Positions 1 to 11,000 of a stretch of 64,000 nt of DNA are shown here, in pieces; the first letter of the stretch is position 1, and every line of letters starts with the position of its first letter. The stretch comes from Petrolisthes cinctipes (Eukaryota; Arthropoda; Malacostraca; Decapoda; Porcellanidae), in contig JAWQEG010001547.1 in NCBI GenBank assembly GCA_033782935.1, forward strand, positions 201,001-265,000, read 5' to 3'. The notes under the pieces were generated by a model. The model searched no databases and had not been told where the DNA came from. It worked only from the letters and a program-made list of their open reading frames with translations. A program made the position numbers and the translations under genes.

Positions 1-110
1 CGTGCCTGGCTACACGTGACATGACACACAGTGAGTGCAGTACAGTGTGTGAGGACTGGTCAGTGGATGGCGGCCTGGAATATTTAGTTATTTACACGTG
101 AACTGCCTGC
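1..110 (+). repeat. Representative full-length 110-bp monomer
   Basis: One full repeat unit. In order it has a CGTGCCTGG lead, an E-box CACGTG at 13-18, an imperfect CACACAGTG/CAGTGTGTG dyad at 25-51, a GAGGACYGGTCAGTGG segment near 51-66, GGCGGCCTGGAATATTTAG near 70-87 and a second E-box at 95-100. The consensus has six CpGs (in CCGTGCC, both CACGTG, GACGTG, ACCGGT and GGCGGC). Recurrent linked variants define subfamilies. One has CCGAGCC with GACACAC and GGAACG; another CTGTGCC with CACATAG; another GCACTACAG with GGCCCGG; another TAAACTACAG with GGCACGG. I recognise no known satellite family. Confidence 0.95.
25..51. other. Imperfect dyad in each full monomer
   Basis: Arms CACACAGTG (25-33) and CAGTGTGTG (43-51) pair at 8 of 9 positions around a 9-base loop. 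The motif recurs in every full monomer and is absent from the 47-bp truncated form. Short dyads are common in centromeric satellites of several eukaryotes; a role here is only inferred. Confidence 0.6.
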
Positions 111-128
111 CGTGCCTGGCTACACGTG
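95..128. other. Paired CACGTG E-boxes, 28 bp apart
   Basis: Palindromic CACGTG occurs at 95-100 and 123-128, both within the context TACACGTGA. Spacing alternates 28 and 82 bp through the array, giving two per full monomer. CACGTG is the core site of Myc/Max, USF and other class B bHLH factors. Binding is not shown. Many copies are degraded to CACATG or CATGTG by transitions at the CpG. Confidence 0.75.
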
Positions 129-320
129 ACGTGCCACAAAGTGAGTGCAGTACAGTGTGTGAGGACCGGTCAGTGGATGGCGGCCTGGAATATTTAGTTA
201 TTTACACGTGAACTGCCTGCCGTGCCTGGCTACACGTGACATGCTACACAGTGAGTGCAGTACAGTGTGTGAGGACCGATCAGTGGATGGCGGCCTGGAA
301 TATTTAGTTATTTACACGTG

Positions 321-367
321 AACTGGCTGCCGTGCCTGGGCATGGAATATTTAGTTATTTACACGTG
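321..367. repeat. 47-bp truncated monomer (representative)
   Basis: A 63-bp internal deletion joins GTGCCTGG to the GCCTGG/CATGG that precedes AATATTTAG, so one E-box, the dyad and the GGTCAGTGG segment are lost and one E-box is kept. The form is usually marked by upstream AACTGGCTGCC rather than AACTGCCTGCC. It recurs throughout with junctions CTGGGCCTGG, CTAGGCCTGG, CTCGGCCTGG or CTGGGCATGG, often as adjacent doublets. I count 13 per 5,811-bp HOR unit. Confidence 0.93.
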
Positions 368-607
368 AACTGCCTGCTGTGCCTGGCTACACGTGATGTG
401 CCACACAGTGAGTGCAGTACAGTGTGTGAGGACCGGTCAGTGGATAGCGGCCTGGAATATTTAGTTATTTACACGTGAACTGCCTGCCGTGCCTAGCTAC
501 ACGTGACTTGCCACACAGTGAGTGCAGTACAGTGTGTGAGGACCGGTCAGTGAATGGTGGCCCGGAATATTTAGTTATTTACACGTGAACTGCCTGCCGT
601 GCCTGGC

Positions 608-635
608 TACACGTGAACTGCCTGCCGTGACTACA
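608..635. repeat. 28-bp E-box unit expansion
   Basis: An extra TACACGTGAACTGCC...-type unit is inserted so that TACAC restarts 28 bp later at 636. The length equals the spacing between the two E-boxes of the monomer, so this is a tandem duplication of the E-box-to-E-box segment. Confidence 0.85.
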
Positions 636-960
636 TACACGTGACGTGCCACACAGTGAGTGCAGTACAGTGTGTGAGTACCGATCAGTGGATGGCAGCC
701 TGGAATATTTAGTTATTTACACGTGAACTGCCTGCCTTACCTGGCTACACATGACGTGCCACACAGTGAGTGCAGTACAGTGTGAGTACCGATCAGTGGA
801 TGGCGGCCTGCAATATTTAGTTATTTACACGTGAACTGCCTGCCGTGCCTGGCTACACGTGACGTGCAACACAGTGAGTGCAGTACAGTGTGTGAGGACC
901 GGTCAGTGGATGGCGGCCTGGAATATTTAGTTATTTACACCTGAACTGCCTGCCTTACCT

Positions 961-1528
961 GGCTACACGTGAACTGCCTGGCTACACGTGACGTGCCACA
1001 CTGTGAGTGCAGTACAGTGTGTGAGGACCGGTCAGTGGATGGCGGCCTGGAATATTTAGTTATTTACACGTGAACTGCCTGCCGTGCCTGGCTACACGTG
1101 ACGTGCAACACAGTGAGTGCAGAACAGTGTGTGAGGACCGGTCAGTGGATGGCGGCCTGAAATATTTAGTTGTTTACACGTGAACTGCCTGCTGAGCCTG
1201 GCTACACGTGAAGTGCCACACAGTGAGTGCAGTACAGTGTGTGAGGACGGTCAGTGGATGGCGGCCTGGAATATTTAGTTATTTACACGTGAACTGCCTG
1301 CCGTGCCTGGCTACACGTGACATGCCACACAGTGAGTGCAGTAGAGAGTGTTAGGACCGATCAGTGGATGGCAGCCTAGAAAATTTAGGTATTTACACGT
1401 GAACCGCCTGCCGTGCCTGGCTACACGTGACGTGCCACACAGTGAGTGCAGTACAGTGTGTGAGGACCGATCAGTGGATGGGGGCCTGGAATATTTAGTT
1501 ATTTACACGTGAACTGCCTGCCGTGCCT
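961..1528. repeat. 568-bp tandem duplication, copy 1
   Basis: The segment matches 1529-2096 at an offset of 568 bp, shown by shared rare variants: CACACTGTGAG, GCAGAACAG, GGCCTGAAATATTTAGTTG, a GAGGACGG one-base deletion and GTAGAGAGTGTTAGG. The length is 5 monomers plus a 19-bp expansion (963-981) minus 1. Confidence 0.9.
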
Positions 1529-2096
1529 GGCTACACGTGAACTGCCTGGCTACACGTGACGTGCCACACTGTGAGTGCAGTACAGTGTGTGAGGACCGGT
1601 CAGTGGATGGCGGCCTGGAATATTTAGTTATTTACACGTGAACTGCCTGCCGTGCCTGGCTACACGTGACGTGCAACACAGTGAGTGCAGAACAGTGTGT
1701 GAGGACCGGTCAGTGGATGGCGGCCTGAAATATTTAGTTGTTTACACGTGAACTGCCTGCCGAGCCTGGCTACACGTGAAGTGCCACACAGTGAGTGCAG
1801 TACAGTGTGTGAGGACGGTCAGTGGATGGCGGCCTGGAATATTTAGTTATTTACACGTGAACTGCCTGCCGTGCCTGGCTACACGTGACATGCCACACAG
1901 TGAGTGCAGTAGAGAGTGTTAGGACCGATCAGTGGATGGCAGCCTAGAAAATTTAGGTATTTACACATGAACCGCCTGCCGTGCCTGACTACACGTGACG
2001 TGCCACACAGTGAGTGCAGTACAGTGTGTGAGGACCGATCAGTGGATGGGGGCCTGGAATATTTAGTTATTTACACGTGAACTGCCTGCCGTGCCT
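1529..2096. repeat. 568-bp tandem duplication, copy 2
   Basis: Second copy of 961-1528, sharing all of its rare variants with only a few substitutions. It indicates a local five-monomer amplification separate from the 5.8-kb HOR next to it. Confidence 0.9.
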
Positions 2097-2190
2097 GCCT
2101 ACACGTGACGTGCCACACAGTGAGTTCAGTACAGTGTGTGAGGACCGGTCAGTGGATGGCGGCCTGGAATATTTAGTTATTTACACGTGA

Positions 2191-5100
2191 ACTGCCTGCC
2201 ATGCCTGGCTACACGTGACGTGCCACACAGTGAGTGCAGTACAGTGTGTAAGGAACGGTCAGTGAATGGCGGCCTGGAATATTTAGTTATTTACATGTGA
2301 ACTGCCTGCCGAGCCTGGCTACACGTGTCGTGACACACAGTGAGTGCAGTACAGTGTGTGAGGAATGGTCAGTGGATGGCGCCATGGAATATTTTGTTAT
2401 TTACACGTGAACTGCCTGCCGTGCCTGGCTACACGTGACGTGCCACACAGTGAGTGCAGTACAGTGTGTGAGGACCGGTCAGTGGATGGCGGCCTGGAAT
2501 ATTTAGTTATTTACACGTGAACTGCCTGCTGTGCCTGGCTATATGTGACGTGCCACATAGTGAGTGCAGTACAGTGTGTGATGACCGATCAGTGGATGGC
2601 GGCCTGGAATATTTAGTTATTTACACGTGAACTGCCTGCCGTGCCTAGGCCTGGAATATTTAGTTATTTACACGTGAACTGGCTGCCGTGCTTGGGCATG
2701 GAATATTTAGTTATTTACACGTGAACTGCCTGCTGTGCCTGGCTACACGTGACGTGCCACACAGTGAGTGCAGTACAGTGTGTGAGGACCGATCAGTGGA
2801 TGGCGGCCTGGAATATTTAGTTATTTACACATGAACTGCCTGCTGTGCCTGGCTACACGTGACGTGCCACATAGTGAGTGCAGTACAGTGTGTGAGGACC
2901 GGTCAGTATGTGGCAGCCTGGAATATTTAGTTGTTTACACATGAACTGTCTGCCGTGCCTGGCTACACGCAACATGCCACACAGTTAGTGCAGTACAGTG
3001 TGTGAGGACCGGTCAGTGAATGGTGGCCTGGAATATTTAGTTATTTACACATGAACTGTCTGCCGTGCCTGGCTACACATGACGTGCCACACAGTGAGTG
3101 CAGTACAGTGTGTGAGGACCGGTTAGTGAAAGGTGGCCTGGAATATTTAGTTATTTACACGTGAACTGGCTGCCGTGCCTGGGCCTGGAATATTTAGTTA
3201 TTTACACGTGAACTGCCTGCTGTGCCTGGCTACACGTGACGTGCCACACAATGAGTGCAGTTTCGTGTGTGAGGACCGGTCAGCGAATGGCGGCCTGGAA
3301 TATTTAGTTATTTACACATGAACTGCCTGCCTTGCCTGGCTACACGTGAATTGCCTGCGTTGCCTGGCTACACGTGACGTGCCACACAGTGAGTGCACTA
3401 CAGTGTGTGAGGACCGGTCAGTGGATGGCGGCCTGGAATATTTAGTTATTTACATGTGAACTGCCTGCCGTTCCAGGCTACACGTGACGTGACACACAGT
3501 GAATGCACTACAGTGTGTGAGGACTGGTCAGTGGATGGTGGCCCAGAATATTTAGTTATTTACACATAAACTGCCTGCCGTGCCTGGCTAAACGTGACGA
3601 GCCACATAGTGAGTGCAGTACAGTGTGTGATGACCGATCAGTGGATGGCGCCCTGGAATATTTAGTTATTTACACGTGAACTGGCTGCGGTGCCTGACTA
3701 CACGTGACGTGCCAAACAGTGAGTGCAGTACAGTGTGTGAGGACCGGTCAGTGAATGGCGGCCAGGATTATTTAGTTTTTTACACGTGAACTGGCTGCCG
3801 TGCCTGGGCCTGGAATATTTAGTTATTTACACGTGAAATGCCTGCCGTGCCTGGGCTTGGAATATTTAGTTATTTACACGTGAACTGCCTGCTGTGCCTG
3901 GCTACACGTGACGTGCCACACAGTGAGTGCAGTACAGTGTGTGAGGACCGATCGGTGGATGGCGGCCTGGAATATTTAGTTATTTACACGTGAACTGCCA
4001 GTTGTGCCTGGCTACACGTGACGTGACACACAGTGAGTGCACTACAGTGTGTGAGGACCGGTCAGTGGATGGCGGCCCGGAATATTTAGTTATTTACACG
4101 TAAACTGCCTGCTGTGCCTGGCTACACGTGACGTGCCACATAGTGAGTGCAGTACAGTGTGTGAGGACCGGTCAGTAGATGGCGGCCTGGAATATATAGT
4201 TATTTACACGTGAACTGCCTGCCGTGCCTGGCTACACGTGACGTGCCACACAGTGAGTGCACTACAGTGTGTGAGGACCGGTCAGTGGATGGCGGCCCGG
4301 AATATTTAGTTATTTGCACGTGATCTGCCTGCTATGCCTGGCTACCCGTAACGCGCCACACAGTGAGTGCAGTACAGTGTGTGAGGACCGGTCAGTGGAT
4401 GGCGGTCTGGAATATTTAGTTATTTACACATGAACTGGCTGCCGTGCCTGGGCCTGGAATATTTAGTTATTTACACGTAAACTACCTGCTGTGCCTGGCT
4501 ACACGTGACGTGCCACATAGTGAGTGCAGTACAGTGTGTGAGGAACGGTCAGTAGATGGCGGCCTGGAATATTTAGTTATTTACACATGTACTGCCTGCC
4601 GAGCCTGGCTACACGTGACGTGACACACAGTGAGTGCAGTACAGTGTGTGAGGAACGATCAGTGGATGGCGGCCTGGAATATTTATAGTTATTTACACGT
4701 GAACTGCCTGCCGAGCCTGGCTACACGTGACGTGACACACAGTGAGTGCAGTACAGTGTGTGAGGAACGATCAGTGGATGGCGGCCTGGAATATTTAATT
4801 ATTTACACGTGAACTGCCTGCCATGCCTGGCTACACGTGACGTGCCACACAGTGAGTTCAGTACAGTGTGTAAGTAACGGTCAGTGAATGGCGGCCTGGA
4901 ATATTTAGTTATTTACATGTGAACTGCCTGCCGTGCCTGGCTACACGTGACGTGCCACACAGTGAGTGCAGTACAGTGTGTGAGGACCGGTCAGTGGATG
5001 GCGGCCTGGAATATTTAGTTATTTACACGTGAACTGCCTGCTGTGCCTGGCTACACGTGACGTGCCACATAGTGAGTGCAGTACAGTGTGTGATGACCGA

Positions 5101-8001
5101 TCAGTGGATGGCGGCCTGGAATATTTAGTTATTTACACGTGAACTGCCTGCCGTGCCTAGGCCTGGAATATTTAGTTATTTACACGTGAACTTTCTGCCG
5201 TGCTTGGGCATGGAATATTTAGTTATTTACACGTGAACTGCCTGCTGTGCCTGGCTACACGTGACGTGCCACACAGTGAGTGCAGTACAGTGTGTGAGGA
5301 CCGATCAGTGGATGGCGGCCTGGAATATTTAGTTATTTACACGTGAACTGCCTGCTGTGCCTGGCTACACGTGACGTGCCACATAGTGAGTGCAGTACAG
5401 TGTGTGAGGACCGGTCAATATGTGGCAGCCTGGAATATTTAGTTGTTTACACATGAACTGTCTGCCGTGCCTGGCTACACGCAACATGCCACACAGTTAG
5501 TGCAGTACAGTGTGTGAGGACCGGTCAGTGAATGGTGGCCTGGAATATTTAGTTATTTACACATGAACTGTCTGCCTTGCCTGGCTACACATGACGTGCT
5601 ACACAGTGAGTGCAGTACAGTGTGTGAGGACCGGTTAGTGAATTGTGGCCTGGAATATTTAGTTATTTACACGTGAACTGGCTGCCGTGCCTGGGCCTGA
5701 AATATTTAGTTATTTACACGTGAACTGCCTGCTGTGCCTGGCTACACGTGACGTGCCACACAATGAGTGCAGTTTCGTGTGTGAGGACCGGTCAGCGAAT
5801 GGCGGCCTGGAATATTTAGTTATTTACACATGAACTGCCTGCCGTGCCTGGCTAAACGTGACGAGCCACACAGTGAGTGCAGTACAGTGTGTGATGACCG
5901 ATCAGTGGATGGCGCCCTGGAATATTTAGTTATTTACACGTAAACTGCCTGCTGTGCCTGGCTACACGTGACGTGCCACATAGTGAGTGCAGTACAGTGT
6001 GTGAGGACCGGTCAGTAGATGGCGGCCTGGAATATTTAGTTATTTACACATAAACTGCCTGCCGTGCCTGGCTAAACGTGACGAGCCACACAGTGAGTGC
6101 AGTACAGTGTGTGATGACCGATCAGTGGATGGCGCCCTGTAATATTTAGTTATTTACACGTGAACTGCCTGCGGTGCCTGACTACACGTGACGTGCCAAA
6201 CAGTGAGTGCAGTACAGTGTGTGAGGACCGGTCAGTGAATGGCGGCCTGGAATATTTACTTATTTACACATGAACTGGCTGCCGTGCCTGGGCCTGGAAT
6301 ATTTAGTTATTTACACGTAAACTGCCTGCTGTGCCTGGCTACACGTGACGTGCCACATAGTGAGTGCAGTACAGTGTGTGAGGACCGGTCAGTAGATGGC
6401 GGCCTGGAATATTTAGTTATTTACACATGAACTGCCTGCCGAGCCTGGCTACACGTGACGTGACACACAATGAGTGCAGTACAGTGTGTGAGGAACGATC
6501 AGTGGATGGCAGCCTGGAATATTTTGTTATTTACACGTGAACTGCCTGCCGAGCCTGGCTACACGTGACTTGACACACAGTGAGTGCAGTACAGTGTGTG
6601 AGGAACGATCAGTGGATGGCGGCCTGGAATATTTAGCTATTTACACGTGAACTGCCTGCCATGCCTGGCTACACGTGACGTGCCACACAGTGAGTGCAGT
6701 ACAGTGTGTAATGAACGGTCAGTGAATAGCGGCCTGGAATATTTAGTTATTTACATGTGAACTGCCTGCCGAGCCTGGCTACACGTGACGTGACACACAG
6801 TGAGTGCAGTACAGTGTGTGAGGAATGGTCATTGGATGGCGCCCTGGCATATTTAGTTATTTACACGTGAACTGCCTGCCGTGCCTGGCTACACGTGACG
6901 TGCCACACAGTGAGTGCAGTACAGTGTGTGAGGACCGGTCAGTGGATGGCGGCCTGGAATATTTAGTTATTTACACGTGAACTGCCTGCCGTGCCTGGCT
7001 ACACGTGACGTGCCACATAGTGAGTGCAGTACAGTGTGTGATGACCGATCAGTGGATGGCGGCCTGTAATATTTAGTTATTTAAACGTGAACTGCCTGCC
7101 GTGCCTAGGCCTTGAATATTTAGTTATTTACACGTGAACTGGCTGCCGTGCCTGGGCATGGAATATTTAGTTATTTACACGTGAACTGCCTGCTGTGCCT
7201 GGCTACACGTGACGTGCCACACAGTGAGTGCAGTACAGTGTGTGAGGACCGATTAGTGGATGGCGGCCTGGAATATTTAGTTATTTACACGTGAACTGCC
7301 TGCCGTGCCTGGCTACACGTTACGTGACACACAGTGAGTAAACTACAGTGTGTGAGGACCGGTCAGTGGATGGCGGCACGGAATATTTAGTTATTTACAT
7401 GTAAACTGCCTGCTGTGCCTGGCTACACGTGACGTGCCACATAGTGAGTGCAGTACAGTGTGTGAGGACCGGTCAGTATATGGCAGCCAAGAATATTTAG
7501 TTGTTTACACATGAACTGTCTGCCGTGCCTGGCTACATGTGACGTGCCACACAGTGAGTGCAGTGTAGTGTGTGAGGAACGGTCATTGGGTGGCGCCCTG
7601 GAATATTTAGTTATTTACACGTAAACTGCTTGCTGTGCCTGGCTACACGTGATGTTCTACATAGTGAGTGCAGTACAGTGTGTGAGGACCAGTCAGTAGA
7701 TGGCGGCCTGGAATATTTAGTTATTTACACGTGAACTGCCTGCCGTGCCTGGCTACACGTGACGTGACACACAGTGAGTGCACTACAGTGTGTGAGGACC
7801 AGTCAGTAGATGGCGGCCTGGAATATTTAGATATTTACACGTGAACTGGCTGCCGTGCCTGGGCCTGGAATATTTAGTTATTTACACGTGAACTGCCTGC
7901 CGAGCCTGGCTACACGTGACTTGACACACAGTGAGTGCAGTACAGTGTGTGAGGAACGATCAGTGGATGGCGGCCTGGAATATTTAGTTATTTACACGTG
8001 A
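2191..8001. repeat. 5,811-bp higher-order repeat, copy 1
   Basis: The sequence repeats from 8002 at a constant offset of 5,811 bp. For example the rare ACACGTGTCG lies at 2321, 8132 and 13943. My count is 47 full monomers, 13 truncated 47-bp monomers, one 28-bp expansion (3341-3368) and one TA insertion (near 4684), which sum exactly to 5,811. The left edge is placed near 2190, where the match to the end of copy 1 stops. No gene is present. Confidence 0.95.
3341..3368. repeat. 28-bp E-box unit expansion within the HOR
   Basis: An extra TACACGTGAATTGCC unit puts three E-box positions at 28-bp intervals (3315 degenerate CACATG, then 3343 and 3371 intact). The same expansion is carried in HOR copies 2 and 3, and a related one lies near 54489 and 60535. 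Confidence 0.85.
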
Positions 8002-11000
8002 ACTGCCTGCCATGCCTGGCTACACGTGACGTGCCACACAGTGAGTGCAGTACAGTGTGTAAGGAACGGTCAGTGAATGGCGGCCTGGAATATTTAGTTA
8101 TTTACATGTGAACTGCCTGCCGAGCCTGGCTACACGTGTCGTGACACACAGTGAGTGCAGTACAGTGTGTGAGGAATGGTCAGTGGATGGCGCCATGGAA
8201 TATTTTGTTATTTACACGTGAACTGCCTGCCGTGCCTGGCTACACGTGACGTGCCACACAGTGAGTGCAGTACAGTGTGTGAGGACCGGTCAGTGGATGG
8301 CGGCCTGGAATATTTAGTTATTTACACGTGAACTGCCTGCTGTGCCTGGCTATATGTGACGTGCCACATAGTGAGTGCAGTACAGTGTGTGATGACCGAT
8401 CAGTGGATGGCGGCCTGGAATATTTAGTTATTTACACGTGAACTGCCTGCCGTGCCTAGGCCTGGAATATTTAGTTATTTACACGTGAACTGGCTGCCGT
8501 GCTTGGGCATGGAATATTTAGTTATTTACACGTGAACTGCCTGCTGTGCCTGGCTACACGTGACGTGCCACACAGTGAGTGCAGTACAGTGTGTGAGGAC
8601 CGATCAGTGGATGGCGGCCTGGAATATTTAGTTATTTACACATGAACTGCCTGCTGTGCCTGGCTACACGTGACGTGCCACATAGTGAGTGCAGTACAGT
8701 GTGTGAGGACCGGTCAGTATGTGGCAGCCTGGAATATTTAGTTGTTTACACATGAACTGTCTGCCGTGCCTGGCTACACGCAACATGCCACACAGTTAGT
8801 GCAGTACAGTGTGTGAGGACCGGTCAGTGAATGGTGGCCTGGAATATTTAGTTATTTACACATGAACTGTCTGCCGTGCCTGGCTACACATGACGTGCCA
8901 CACAGTGAGTGCAGTACAGTGTGTGAGGACCGGTTAGTGAAAGGTGGCCTGGAATATTTAGTTATTTACACGTGAACTGGCTGCCGTGCCTGGGCCTGGA
9001 ATATTTAGTTATTTACACGTGAACTGCCTGCTGTGCCTGGCTACACGTGACGTGCCACACAATGAGTGCAGTTTCGTGTGTGAGGATCGGTCAGCGAATG
9101 GCGGCCTGGAATATTTAGTTATTTACACATGAACTGCCTGCCTTGCCTGGCTACACGTGAATTGCCTGCGTTGCCTGGCTACACGTGACGTGCCACACAG
9201 TGAGTGCACTACAGTGTGTGAGGACCGGTCAGTGGATGGCGGCCTGGAATATTTAGTTATTTACATGTGAACTGCCTGCCGTTCCAGGCTACACGTGACG
9301 TGACACACAGTGAATGCACTACAGTGTGTGAGGACTGGTCAGTGGATGGTGGCCCAGAATATTTAGTTATTTACACATAAACTGCCTGCCGTGCCTGGCT
9401 AAACGTGACGAGCCACATAGTGAGTGCAGTACAGTGTGTGATGACCGATCAGTGGATGGCGCCCTGGAATATTTAGTTATTTACACGTGAACTGGCTGCG
9501 GTGCCTGACTACACGTGACGTGCCAAACAGTGAGTGCAGTACAGTGTGTGAGGACCGGTCAGTGAATGGCGGCCAGGATTATTTAGTTTTTTACACGTGA
9601 ACTGGCTGCCGTGCCTGGGCCTGGAATATTTAGTTATTTACACGTGAAATGCCTGCCGTGCCTGGGCTTGGAATATTTAGTTATTTACACGTGAACTGCC
9701 TGCTGTGCCTGGCTACACGTGACGTGCCACACAGTGAGTGCAGTACAGTGTGTGAGGACCGATCGGTGGATGGCGGCCTGGAATATTTAGTTATTTACAC
9801 GTGAACTGCCAGTTGTGCCTGGCTACACGTGACGTGACACACAGTGAGTGCACTACAGTGTGTGAGGACCGGTCAGTGGATGGCGGCCCGGAATATTTAG
9901 TTATTTACACGTAAACTGCCTGCTGTGCCTGGCTACACGTGACGTGCCACATAGTGAGTGCAGTACAGTGTGTGAGGACCGGTCAGTAGATGGCGGCCTG
10001 GAATATATAGTTATTTACACGTGAACTGCCTGCCGTGCCTGGCTACACGTGACGTGCCACACAGTGAGTGCACTACAGTGTGTGAGGACCGGTCAGTGGA
10101 TGGCGGCCCGGAATATTTAGTTATTTGCACGTGATCTGCCTGCTATGCCTGGCTACCCGTAACGCGCCACACAGTGAGTGCAGTACAGTGTGTGAGGACC
10201 GGTCAGTGGATGGCGGTCTGGAATATTTAGTTATTTACACATGAACTGGCTGCCGTGCCTGGGCCTGGAATATTTAGTTATTTACACGTAAACTACCTGC
10301 TGTGCCTGGCTACACGTGACGTGCCACATAGTGAGTGCAGTACAGTGTGTGAGGAACGGTCAGTAGATGGCGGCCTGGAATATTTAGTTATTTACACATG
10401 TACTGCCTGCCGAGCCTGGCTACACGTGACGTGACACACAGTGAGTGCAGTACAGTGTGTGAGGAACGATCAGTGGATGGCGGCCTGGAATATTTATAGT
10501 TATTTACACGTGAACTGCCTGCCGAGCCTGGCTACACGTGACGTGACACACAGTGAGTGCAGTACAGTGTGTGAGGAACGATCAGTGGATGGCGGCCTGG
10601 AATATTTAATTATTTACACGTGAACTGCCTGCCATGCCTGGCTACACGTGACGTGCCACACAGTGAGTTCAGTACAGTGTGTAAGTAACGGTCAGTGAAT
10701 GGCGGCCTGGAATATTTAGTTATTTACATGTGAACTGCCTGCCGTGCCTGGCTACACGTGACGTGCCACACAGTGAGTGCAGTACAGTGTGTGAGGACCG
10801 GTCAGTGGATGGCGGCCTGGAATATTTAGTTATTTACACGTGAACTGCCTGCTGTGCCTGGCTACACGTGACGTGCCACATAGTGAGTGCAGTACAGTGT
10901 GTGATGACCGATCAGTGGATGGCGGCCTGGAATATTTAGTTATTTACACGTGAACTGCCTGCCGTGCCTAGGCCTGGAATATTTAGTTATTTACACGTGA

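Larger units (their letters stand above)
1..2190. repeat. 110-bp satellite array, left block
   Basis: Head-to-tail monomers of 110 bp; the phrase CGTGCCTGGCTACACGTGAC recurs at 1, 111 and 221. The block holds full monomers, a 47-bp truncated monomer at 321, a 28-bp expansion at 608 and two 19-bp expansions (963 and about 1531). It differs from the HOR to its right in monomer order and lacks the 5,811-bp periodicity. No gene is visible. The array continues beyond base 1, so its left edge is unknown. Confidence 0.97.
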
